Origin: Spartobacteria bacterium
GTDB taxonomy: Bacteria; Verrucomicrobiota; Verrucomicrobiia; Chthoniobacterales; Chthoniobacteraceae
Assembly (NCBI GenBank): GCA_025355595.1
Contig: JANXZI010000108.1
Location: 1 to 6,747 of the forward strand
Reading direction: 5' to 3'
Length of the DNA: 6,747 nt
Positions 1-5,970 of this stretch are shown here, in pieces. A program made the position numbers and the translations under genes. The notes below the pieces were generated by a model. That model did no database searches. It was given only the letters and a program-made list of their open reading frames with translations, and was not told the DNA's origin. Every line of letters starts with the position of its first letter. Position 1 is the first letter of the stretch.

Positions 1-500
1 GGGACGGAGACGCCGAAGTGGAGAAGCCAGCCGCCGAGCGCGGGGCCGATGACGAAGCCGAGGCCGAACGCCGCGCCGATCATTCCCATCGAGCGGGAAC
101 GCTGTTTGCGCGTCGTGCTGTCCGCGATGCACGCCATCGCCGTGGAGATGTTGCCGCCGCTGATCCCGTCAATGATCCGCCCGATCATCAGCATGGTGAC
201 GGTGGTGGCCGCGCCGAGCACAGCGAAACCGATAGCGGTGCCGAGGATGCTGACGGCGAGGACCGGTCGCCGCCCGATGCGGTCGGAGAGCTTGCCGATG
301 AGCGGGGAAAAAACGAATTGCAGCAGCGAGTAGATGCCCACGATCCAAGCGAGCTGATCCGCGCTGGCGCCGATACGGGAGCCTTTGGCAAAAAGCGGCA
401 GTGCGGGGATCACGATCCCGAAGCCGATCATGTCAATGAACAGCGTGAGGAAGATCAGGGCGAGCGGGGAGCGGGGTTTGTGGGCAGGCGGGTTTTCCAA
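1..500 (-). CDS. Major facilitator superfamily transporter, TetA-like (partial; C-terminus outside window)
   Basis: This is the first ~166 residues of a secondary transporter of the inner membrane, expected to export or exchange a small molecule by proton antiport. Read on the minus strand it begins with a polar stretch, then a first membrane segment (residues ~13-32, containing FIDMIGFGIVIP). Next come segment 2 (~50-68), the MFS motif A loop (GKLSDRIGRRPV, residues 69-80), segments 3 and 4 (~81-100 and ~101-117), and the antiporter motif C in segment 5 (GLGFVIGPALGG, ~146-157). Motif C and the TetA-like order place it in the DHA1 drug/proton antiporter type; the substrate cannot be told. 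The frame has no ATG before the first membrane segment, so I chose TTG at 500-498. The frame stays open upstream into the inverted-repeat element, and no Shine-Dalgarno is visible. The family is sure; the exact start is not. Confidence 0.88.
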   Translation of the reverse strand, partial: MENPPAHKPRSPLALIFLTLFIDMIGFGIVIPALPLFAKGSRIGASADQLAWIVGIYSLLQFVFSPLIGKLSDRIGRRPVLAVSILGTAIGFAVLGAATTVTMLMIGRIIDGISGGNISTAMACIADSTTRKQRSRSMGMIGAAFGLGFVIGPALGGWLLHFGVSV

Positions 501-580
501 AGCGCGCGGATGAGAGCGGGCGCGGGGGCGGGGAGCAAGGCGAATGACAGGAGGAAACCTGTGCGCGGCGCGATCGTCCT

Positions 581-723
581 CCGTAGCCGACGACGGCAGG
601 AGGCGCCCACGATGCTCTCGCGCGGGCTTCGAGATCGGATCGGTTCGCCCGAACTGTCGCTGCGGTTTTGGGCCGGGAGCGCGGTGAGGCGATCAGCCCG
701 CCTCCTTCCGTCGTCGCCTACGG
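581..723. repeat. REPIN-like element with 25-bp inverted arms and GTAG ends
   Basis: Bases 581-605 and 699-723 are reverse complements at 23 of 25 positions (mismatches at 587/717 and 597/707). They enclose a 93-base interior. Read inward, both arms carry GTAG two bases from the outer end (583-586 on plus, 721-718 on minus). In the left arm it is followed by a small palindrome, GCCG-ACGA-CGGC; in the right arm that palindrome is degraded. GTAG plus a following palindrome is the hallmark of REP sequences recognised by RAYT (Y1 transposase-like) proteins, and two REPs in inverted order make a REPIN. The interior also holds a short hairpin, GTTCG-CC-CGAAC (643-654). The element begins three bases past the stop of the FmdB-like gene, a typical REP position. 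The inverted repeat is directly visible; the REPIN identity is inference. A structured 3' UTR is the main alternative. Confidence 0.6.
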
Positions 724-726
724 GGA

Positions 727-960
727 TCAATGGCAGCCGCCGCCCGGCCTGCACGAGCCGCCGCCCATGTTGCGCTGCATGTCCGCGTGGCGCGGTGCGT
801 TTCCTTTTGCCATGTAGCCGTAGCCGCCGCTGATCACGCGCCGGATCGCCTCGCCCGTCTCGGGGTGCTTGGTGAGAGGCTCGTCCTTCATGCTGTGCTG
901 GATTTCAAAACGGCGGGCGGGCTTCACCTCGTCGGTCGTCTCGTAAACGTAGGTGGGCAT
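727..960 (-). CDS. FmdB-family-like small protein lacking the zinc-ribbon cysteines
   Basis: This 77-residue protein starts MPTYVYET and follows the FmdB pattern: a first beta strand (MPTYVY), a middle 'F-E-I-Q-H-S-M-K-D-E-P-L-T' block (18-30), then EAIRRVISGG (37-46) and a glycine-rich tail. FmdB-type proteins normally bind zinc through CxxCG after the first strand and CPxCG after the 'PLT' block. Here these positions read ETTDE and HPETG, so the metal site is gone. The only cysteines are at the C-terminus (GGGSCRPGGGCH, C70 and C76), which might bind metal differently. The family was proposed to regulate formamidase expression, but most members have no proven role. The ATG at 960 is chosen because it aligns with the conserved family N-terminus; the frame runs further upstream without homology. 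No Shine-Dalgarno is seen. It lies on the same strand as the small gene at 1071-1184. Confidence 0.82.
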   Translation of the reverse strand: MPTYVYETTDEVKPARRFEIQHSMKDEPLTKHPETGEAIRRVISGGYGYMAKGNAPRHADMQRNMGGGSCRPGGGCH

Positions 961-963
961 GGA

Positions 964-1055
964 GAAAGTAGAGAGGTGAGGGTTGAGAGGTGGGAGGCGG
1001 AAGATTGCGCGCCTTTTTTGGCGGGCTCTGCCCCGCCTCTCAACTCTCAACTTTC
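964..1055. repeat. Imperfect inverted and direct repeats able to form alternative stem-loops
   Basis: Bases 982-1000 pair with 1033-1051 at 17 of 19 positions, and the stem extends to 978/1055 with two G-T wobbles. The same right arm can instead pair with 964-980 (15 of 17 against 1039-1055), because 964-980 and 978-994 are diverged direct copies offset by 14 bases. An inner hairpin, GGCGGG (1020-1025) with CCCGCC (1032-1037), competes with the long stem. The arms are built of GAGAG/GTTGAG-type purine-rich units. On the minus strand this is the spacer between the 37-residue gene and the FmdB-like gene, so the RNA could form mutually exclusive folds upstream of that start. It is not a standard terminator, because the T-run (1013-1018) sits on the wrong side of the hairpin for either strand. 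It may equally be a dispersed genomic repeat. Confidence 0.55.
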
Positions 1056-1070
1056 ATCGCTGGACCGCCC

Positions 1071-1184
1071 TCACATCCCGAGCCAGCGCATGAGCAGGAG
1101 CGCGGCGATGCCGCCGACGGCGAGTTCGATGCCGGTTTTTACTCCGAGCGGGTCGAGTGGAATTCTGAAGGGGGCCTTTTTCAT
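1071..1184 (-). CDS. Small hydrophobic protein, one membrane segment, unknown function
   Basis: A 37-residue reading frame starts MKKAPFRIPLDPLG and ends in a hydrophobic helix, roughly residues 18-36 (ELAVGGIAALLLMRWLGM). It has a basic N-terminus and a single predicted membrane segment. I do not recognise it. Support for it being real is the well-formed topology, the same-strand location upstream of the FmdB-like gene, and the filling of an otherwise empty stretch. A weak purine run (AGAAAG) precedes the ATG at 1184. An in-frame ATG at 1202 would add MLCQKD and is the alternative start. The frame also continues open further upstream, overlapping the divergent gene, which is expected by chance in such GC-rich DNA. 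Codons in the chosen span look natural, but the short length keeps confidence modest. Confidence 0.45.
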   Translation of the reverse strand: MKKAPFRIPLDPLGVKTGIELAVGGIAALLLMRWLGM

Positions 1185-1203
1185 GTCTTTCTGACATAGC
1201 ATC

Positions 1204-1218
1204 GCCGGTGCCACCGGC
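1204..1218. other. Short perfect hairpin in the divergent intergenic region
   Basis: GCCGGT (1204-1209) and ACCGGC (1213-1218) are perfect complements around a three-base loop. It lies just upstream of the small minus-strand gene and 69 bases before the hydrolase-methyltransferase start. There is no T-run on either side, so it is not an intrinsic terminator. It could be a 5' UTR hairpin or a chance GC-rich palindrome. Confidence 0.3.
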
Positions 1219-1226
1219 TGCGGCTG

Positions 1227-1251
1227 TGAAAGATTCCACCCCGGTCTTTCA
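1227..1251. promoter_or_regulatory. Candidate operator: perfect 7-bp inverted repeat with 11-bp spacer
   Basis: TGAAAGA (1227-1233) and TCTTTCA (1245-1251) are exact reverse complements separated by 11 bases. The repeat lies between divergently transcribed genes: the small minus-strand gene, and the hydrolase-methyltransferase gene 35 bases downstream. The half-sites are AT-rich against a GC-rich background, and the centre-to-centre distance of 18 bases is within the range seen for dimeric DNA-binding regulators. No convincing -35/-10 pair can be assigned. The repeat is directly visible; the operator role is inference, and an RNA stem is the alternative. Confidence 0.35.
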
Positions 1252-1286
1252 TCCGCGCCGACATTCCGGCAGACCAATCGCGTGAA

Positions 1287-3065
1287 ATGCCCTACATGCA
1301 ATCCATGGACTCCGCTCCTTCCCCGCAAATGATTCCGCCGACCGGCACACGCGCCACTTTCACCGCGAGCGACGGCGAGACGCTGCAATACAAAATCTGG
1401 GCGCCCGTCAGCGGCTTCAAACGCGCGATGGTGCTCCTGCACCGCGGACACGAACACGCCGACCGTTGGGATTCCGTGGTGCCCCACCTCGCGTTGCCGG
1501 ACACGGCGATCTTTGCGTGGGAGGCGCGGGGCCACGGGCAGTCACCCGGGCGCCGCGGACATGCGCCCGGCTTCATGGCGTATGTGCGCGATCTGGAGAC
1601 ATTCGCCGATCATATTTCTGAAACTCACGGCGTGCCGCGCGAACGCATGTCCGTCGTCGCGCACAGCGTCGGCGCAGTCGTCGCGGCGGTGTGGGCGCAC
1701 GACTACGCGCCGCCACTCGCCGCGCTCGTGCTCGCCACCCCGGCCTTCGAGGTGAAGCTCTACGTCCCCGGCGCGCTCGCGGCCACGCGGCTGCTGCTGA
1801 AAGTGAAACCCGACGCCACGATCAAGAGCTACGTGAATGGCGCGTGGCTCACGCGCGACGGCGTGGAGCAGCGCGCCTACGACGCGGACAAGACCATCTC
1901 CAAGGACATCTCCGCGCGCATCCTCGTCGAACTTTTCGACTCCGCGCAGCGCGTGATCGCCGACGCCGCAGTAATGACGCAGCCGCTGCTGCTTTTCTCC
2001 GCAGGCGATGACAGCGTGGTGAAAAATTCCGCGCACGAACGCTTCTTCCTGCGCAGCGGTGCGACGGTGAACGAGCACGTCGCGCTGCCCCACGCACGGC
2101 ACGCCGTCTTCCATGATCTCTGCCGCGAGGAAGTGTGCGCGAGCATCCGCAGGTTCGTGCAGGCGCAGCCCGACGGCACGCCCGCTTCCTCGCGTGGCGA
2201 CGAGCGCGGCGCGACGAAATACGAATACGACACGCTGCGCCAGCCGCTCCCGAAATTCTCGCCCAAGGGCCTCTCCTTCGCCGTGCAGCGTCTCTCGATG
2301 AAGACAATGGGCAAGCTGAGCGAAGGCATCAGCACCGGGCTCCGCACTGGCTTCGATTCCGGTGAATCGCTCGACTACGTCTATCGCAACGAGGCGCGTG
2401 GGTTCCCTGTGATCGGCCAGATGATCGACCGCGGCTACCTGAATGCGATCGGCTGGCGTGGCATCCGCCAGCGCCGCGAGATGCTCCGCGCCGCACTCCA
2501 GCGTGCGGCGGCGGCAGTGCGGAAGGACGGACTCCCGCGGCAAGTTGCCGACATCGCCGGCGGCGCAGGACGCTACCTGCTCGACCTGCTCGCCTCGCCT
2601 GAGGGCGACGACTTTTCTGCAACCTGCCGCGACCGCAGCGAGACCGCGCTCGCGTGCGGACGCACCTCGGCCGAAGCGCTCGGCCTCGAGATGCGCATCA
2701 CGCACGAAAAGGGCGACGCCTTTGATCCCGCATCCATCGCCACCATCGCGCCGCAGCCCGGCATCGCCGTCGTCTCGGGACTCTACGAACTTTTTCCCGC
2801 GAACGAGCCACTGCGCCGTTCGCTCGGCGCGCTGCACGCGCTCCTGCCGCGGAACGGCTGGCTGCTCTACACCTGCCAGCCGTGGCATCCGCAGGTCGAG
2901 ATGATCGCGCGCGTGCTCACGAATCGTGACGGCGAACCGTGGATCATGCGCCGCCGCGCGCAGGGCGAGATGGATTCGCTCGTGCGCGAGGCCGGCTTCA
3001 CGAAGGCCGCGCAGTGGACGGACGACTTTGGCATCTTCACCGTCGCCACCGCGCGCAAGCTGTGA
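1287..3065 (+). CDS. ynbC: Bifunctional alpha/beta hydrolase / class I SAM-dependent methyltransferase (YnbC-like)
   Basis: This 592-residue fusion is close in length to E. coli YnbC. Residues ~20-290 are a monoglyceride-lipase-like alpha/beta hydrolase (serine aminopeptidase S33 type). They show an oxyanion-region motif LHRGHEHADRW (51-61), EARGHGQS (79-86), a nucleophile elbow AHSVG with Ser127 (Ala replaces the first Gly of GxSxG), a probable acid at Asp241 in SAGDD, and a probable His272 in ARHAVFHD. A linker region (~305-410) with conserved-looking blocks follows. Residues ~415-590 form a Rossmann methyltransferase with motif I at 420-429 (VADIAGGAGRY) and SGLYELFPAN at 497-506. Likely substrates are acyl-ester lipids or their headgroups, but none is proven. 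ATGs at 1287, 1296 and 1305 are all possible starts; none has a Shine-Dalgarno. The stop overlaps the next start by four bases, so the two genes form one operon. Confidence 0.9.
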   Translation: MPYMQSMDSAPSPQMIPPTGTRATFTASDGETLQYKIWAPVSGFKRAMVLLHRGHEHADRWDSVVPHLALPDTAIFAWEARGHGQSPGRRGHAPGFMAYVRDLETFADHISETHGVPRERMSVVAHSVGAVVAAVWAHDYAPPLAALVLATPAFEVKLYVPGALAATRLLLKVKPDATIKSYVNGAWLTRDGVEQRAYDADKTISKDISARILVELFDSAQRVIADAAVMTQPLLLFSAGDDSVVKNSAHERFFLRSGATVNEHVALPHARHAVFHDLCREEVCASIRRFVQAQPDGTPASSRGDERGATKYEYDTLRQPLPKFSPKGLSFAVQRLSMKTMGKLSEGISTGLRTGFDSGESLDYVYRNEARGFPVIGQMIDRGYLNAIGWRGIRQRREMLRAALQRAAAAVRKDGLPRQVADIAGGAGRYLLDLLASPEGDDFSATCRDRSETALACGRTSAEALGLEMRITHEKGDAFDPASIATIAPQPGIAVVSGLYELFPANEPLRRSLGALHALLPRNGWLLYTCQPWHPQVEMIARVLTNRDGEPWIMRRRAQGEMDSLVREAGFTKAAQWTDDFGIFTVATARKL

Positions 3066-4390
3066 GCGACGGGCGCGCGGAAAAAATTGAGCGCGGCCTG
3101 CGCTGGCGCGGCCTCGCGTGGCTCGCGCTCTGCGGCCCGTGGTTCTTCATGGCCTACGGATTTGCCAATTGGTTCACGTCGCACCGCGCGCATGTCGGCA
3201 CCTGGTATTTCGAGTGGGAAAAGCGCGTGCCCTTCATCCCGGAACTCATCGTCCCGTACTGGTCGCTCGACCTCCTTTTCGTCGGCGCATTTTTCCTGCC
3301 GCGCACGCGCGACGAACTGCGCCTGCTCGGCACGCGCCTCTTCACGATCATCACGCTCACCTGCGTGTGTTTTTTGATCTGGCCGCTGAAATTCGACCTC
3401 CCGCGCCCGATGCCGACCGGCTGGACTGCGCCCTTCTTCCGCGCGCTCTACGCCAACGACCTGCCGTTCAATCTCGCACCGTCGCTGCACATCGGTCTGC
3501 GCTGCCTGCTCTGGATCACGTACGGGCGTCACCTGCGGGGCTGGCCGCGCACGGCGATGCGCTGGTGGTTCATCCTCATCGGTGCATCCACGCTGCTCGT
3601 GTGGCAACACCACCTCCTGGACATCGTCACCGGCTTCCTCATGGCCTACGCCGTCGTCCTGCTGCTGCCGGAGCGCGGCACCCCGCCCGGCCGGCGCGGG
3701 TGGGCGGGAAGGCCGAACGCATCCACGCGGCGACTCGCACTCTGCTACGGCGCGGGCTCCCTGATCTTTGCGCTCCTCGCGCTCCCCGGCGGCGGTTGCC
3801 TGTGGTTCGGCTGGGCGGCGACTGCACTCGCCGTCACCGCGATCGCGTACGCCACGGCGGATCCCCGCTGGCTGCAAAAAATTTCCGGTACGCCCACGCC
3901 CGCAGCCGAGTGGATCCTGCTGCCCGTCACGGTCATCTCACGACTCTGCCAGATGCGCTGGCTGCGACGCCACCCTGCGTGGCACGAGATCGCACCCGGC
4001 GTCTTTTTCGGACGGCGGCACACCGACTCGGAAGCACGCCAATGCCTCGCCGCGCACCCGAGTCTGGCCGTGATCGATCTGACCGCCGAAAGCAAGGAGG
4101 CCGCGCCATTCCGCGAACTGGCTTACTATTTTCCGCTCCCAAGCCTCGACCTCACCACACCCGATCGCGAGACATTCGAGCGGGCCTGCGCCATCATCCG
4201 CGAGCACCTCCCGCGTGGCCCGGTCTTCATCCACTGCCTGCTCGGCCTCTACCGCAGCGCGCGCGTCGCCGCCGTCTGGCTCCTCGAGAGCGGCTGCTGC
4301 GCCGATGCCGAAGAGGCGGTGAACGTCATCCGCGCGATTGCACCCGGCGTGGTGCTCGATGCCGCGTCCCTGCGTCCTCGGGCCGATTGA
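3062..4390 (+). CDS. ynbD: PAP2-family phosphatase fused to dual-specificity phosphatase (YnbD-like)
   Basis: A 442-residue integral membrane protein, close to E. coli YnbD (about 430). I chose GTG at 3062, which overlaps the preceding stop as GTGA. The open frame reaches back to ATG 2939, but that would lie deep in the previous gene. Residues ~15-205 hold several hydrophobic segments and the PAP2 catalytic motifs: K110-x4-RP (LKFDLPRP), PSLH (140-143), and H183-x3-D187 in WQHHLLDIVTG. This architecture resembles the inositol phosphorylceramide synthase/AUR1-like branch. Further membrane segments lie at ~226-297. Residues ~305-442 are a cytosolic phosphatase domain with the CX5R loop HCLLGLYRSA (391-400; nucleophile Cys392, Arg398) and a possible general acid Asp363. 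It is expected to remove or transfer phosphate from lipids and from a soluble or protein phosphoester. Coupling to the YnbC-like gene suggests a shared pathway. Confidence 0.9.
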   Translation: MSDGRAEKIERGLRWRGLAWLALCGPWFFMAYGFANWFTSHRAHVGTWYFEWEKRVPFIPELIVPYWSLDLLFVGAFFLPRTRDELRLLGTRLFTIITLTCVCFLIWPLKFDLPRPMPTGWTAPFFRALYANDLPFNLAPSLHIGLRCLLWITYGRHLRGWPRTAMRWWFILIGASTLLVWQHHLLDIVTGFLMAYAVVLLLPERGTPPGRRGWAGRPNASTRRLALCYGAGSLIFALLALPGGGCLWFGWAATALAVTAIAYATADPRWLQKISGTPTPAAEWILLPVTVISRLCQMRWLRRHPAWHEIAPGVFFGRRHTDSEARQCLAAHPSLAVIDLTAESKEAAPFRELAYYFPLPSLDLTTPDRETFERACAIIREHLPRGPVFIHCLLGLYRSARVAAVWLLESGCCADAEEAVNVIRAIAPGVVLDAASLRPRAD

Positions 4391-4472
4391 TGCCGCAATT
4401 AAGAAACCCGGGAAAGTTGATGCATAGCGCGCGCCGCACCCGTTCGCCCAAACTTCCGGAAATCTGTAAACG

Positions 4473-5930
4473 ATGGCGCAACGGCTTCGGCGCAAACTTT
4501 TCCACCGCAAGAAACTGCTCGCCAAAATCCAATCCCGCGGAATCCCATGCGGCGTGCTCCGCGTTTCCCCCGCCCTCACCCCGCCGCTCGATTCCGGCTT
4601 CGTTCCCGCCGTGCTGTGGAACCGCGAATTCCACCGCCGCTGTGCCGCGGCTTCCGCGCCGCTCGCCATCGCATTGGAGCGTCCGGACGGCACCGTGTCG
4701 CGCTTCGACACACGCATCGGCGCGGACCGCGCGCTGAACTTCCGTCACGTCGAACGGCTCGTGAAAATGCTGCTCTGGTCGCGCGGCGGCTCCCGCATTT
4801 TCATCGGCGGAAATGCGGACATCGCCGCGAACCTCCGCGCCGAGTATGCGCCGGATGGCCGGAAGAAATTCGACTGCGATTTTGTCGGGACAAAGACGTA
4901 TGGCCGCCCGCTCGAATTCATCGCGTGCGAGCCGCCCAATGTCCCTGCGGCGAATGAGGCCACGATCCCGCTTGGGCGGCATCTCGATGGCTGCCGCATC
5001 GGCTTCGACCTCGGCGGCTCGGATCGAAAATGTGCCGCGGTCATTGATGGTGAGGTCGTCTTCTCCGAGGAGATCGCGTGGGATCCATATTTCCAGAGCG
5101 ACGCGCAGTATCACTACGACGGCATCAACGACACGCTGAAGCGCGCCGCCGCGCACCTGCCGCGTGTGGATGCCATCGGCGGGAGCGCGGCGGGCGTGTA
5201 TGTGAACAGCGAGGTGCGCGCGGCGTCGCTTTTTCGCGGCGTGCCGCAGGAGGCGTTTGAAAAACGCATCCGCCGGATTTTCTTCGACCTCCAGCGCGAG
5301 TGGGGCGGCGTGCCATTCGAGGTCGCGAACGACGGTGAGGTCACGGCACTCGCGGCCTCGATGAGCTTCGGCGAAAATCGCGTGCTCGGCATCAGCATGG
5401 GCACGAGCGTCGCCGCAGGCTACGTCACCGCGAGCGGCGCGATCACGCCATGGCTGAACGAACTCGCATTCGGGCCCGTTGACTACCGCGACAACGCGCC
5501 CGTGGATGAATGGAGCGGCGATCGCGGGTGTGCCGTGCAGTACTTTTGCCAGCAGGGCGTCGCGCGCCTCGCCCCGCTCGCGGGTCTTGATTTTCCCAGG
5601 GAGATGAAATTTGCGGAGCAACTCGTCGAGGTGCAGCACCTCATGAGTGCCGGCGATGATCGCGCGCGGCGCATCAACGAGACGATCGGCATCTGCTTCG
5701 GCTACGCCATCGCGCACTACGCGGAATTTTACGACATCGGCACACTGCTCATCCTCGGCCGCGTGACGAGCGGCGAAGGCGGCAACCTGCTCCTCGAAAA
5801 AGCCGGCGAAGTGCTGCGCGCCGAGTTCCCCGCGCTGGCAGAGCGCATCAAGCTCCGCACACCGGACGAAAAGGACAAACGCCACGGCCAGGCCGTCGCC
5901 GCCGCGAGCCTGCCCGCGCTGCGGCGATGA
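4473..5930 (+). CDS. ROK-family (ASKHA fold) sugar kinase-like protein with N-terminal extension
   Basis: A 485-residue protein whose C-terminal two thirds has ASKHA/ROK features: phosphate-1 loop IGFDLGGSDRKCAAV (176-190), catalytic-type Asp287 in VANDGEVTALA (284-294), phosphate-2 loop LGISMGTSVAAGYV (305-318), and an adenosine-type LLILGRVTSGEGGNLL (425-440). ROK members phosphorylate sugars such as glucose, mannose or N-acetylmannosamine, or act as sugar-sensing repressors. The usual ROK zinc motif (CxCGxxGCxE) is absent; the corresponding area around 345-362 reads WSGDRGCAVQYFCQQG. The first ~170 residues are an added region without a visible helix-turn-helix, so a kinase-like role is preferred over a repressor. 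ATG 4473 has only a weak GGA ahead of it. An 82-base gap follows the YnbD-like gene, so co-transcription is possible but not shown. Substrate is unknown. Confidence 0.82.
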   Translation: MAQRLRRKLFHRKKLLAKIQSRGIPCGVLRVSPALTPPLDSGFVPAVLWNREFHRRCAAASAPLAIALERPDGTVSRFDTRIGADRALNFRHVERLVKMLLWSRGGSRIFIGGNADIAANLRAEYAPDGRKKFDCDFVGTKTYGRPLEFIACEPPNVPAANEATIPLGRHLDGCRIGFDLGGSDRKCAAVIDGEVVFSEEIAWDPYFQSDAQYHYDGINDTLKRAAAHLPRVDAIGGSAAGVYVNSEVRAASLFRGVPQEAFEKRIRRIFFDLQREWGGVPFEVANDGEVTALAASMSFGENRVLGISMGTSVAAGYVTASGAITPWLNELAFGPVDYRDNAPVDEWSGDRGCAVQYFCQQGVARLAPLAGLDFPREMKFAEQLVEVQHLMSAGDDRARRINETIGICFGYAIAHYAEFYDIGTLLILGRVTSGEGGNLLLEKAGEVLRAEFPALAERIKLRTPDEKDKRHGQAVAAASLPALRR

Positions 5931-5935
5931 GCGGA

Positions 5936-5964
5936 TTGCAAACAGCAAACTTGCGCGGCATCAT
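5936..5964 (+). promoter_or_regulatory. Weak sigma-70-like promoter candidate before the toxin-antitoxin pair
   Basis: TTGCAA (5936-5941) and CATCAT (5959-5964) are 17 bases apart, each matching four of six bases of the -35 and -10 consensus. The same stretch has a direct repeat GCAAAC (5938-5943 and 5945-5950) and a short inverted pair GCAA/TTGC, which an autoregulating antitoxin might bind. If used, transcription would start at or next to the ATG at 5971, giving a leaderless message, which agrees with the missing Shine-Dalgarno. This is pattern matching only. Confidence 0.25.
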
Positions 5965-5970
5965 CTAGCC

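Noticed and set aside
1..500. Calling the transporter a tetracycline resistance gene
   Set aside because: Motifs A and C are shared by many DHA1 exporters, and only the first third is visible, so the substrate cannot be assigned.
455..754. Minus-strand open frame of 99 codons between the FmdB-like and MFS genes
   Set aside because: It is largely made of the REPIN-like element and ends inside the MFS N-terminus in a different frame; no protein-like features.
18..833. Plus-strand open frame of 271 codons at the left end
   Set aside because: Antisense to the MFS transporter, crosses the inverted repeat, and has Arg/Asp/Ala-biased nonsense composition.
1013..1037. Intrinsic terminator from the GC hairpin and T-run
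   Set aside because: The T-run precedes the hairpin on the plus strand and is an A-run after it on the minus strand, so neither orientation gives hairpin-then-U.
1542..2888. Minus-strand open frame of 448 codons
   Set aside because: It lies wholly antisense to the hydrolase-methyltransferase gene, shows no domain motif, and is the usual mirror frame of GC-rich coding DNA.
2939..3061. ATG at 2939 as the start of the PAP2/DSP gene
   Set aside because: It would add ~41 residues inside the upstream gene with no similarity to YnbD; the GTG at 3062 gives the expected length and a GTGA overlap.
2867..3877. Minus-strand open frame of 336 codons
   Set aside because: Charged, low-complexity translation antisense to two well-supported genes.
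4391..4472. Possible regulatory stem (CCGGGAAAGTTG versus CAAACTTCCGG) in the gap before the ROK gene
   Set aside because: The pairing needs bulges and is short and imperfect; not strong enough to report as a feature.
3118..4737. Plus-strand open frame of 539 codons
   Set aside because: Overlaps the PAP2/DSP gene and the ROK start in another frame; its translation is Arg/Ala/His-rich without motifs.
4326..5948. Minus-strand open frame of 540 codons
   Set aside because: Antisense to the ROK gene, low-complexity Ala/Arg/Glu-rich, no recognisable motif, while the plus strand has clear ASKHA motifs.
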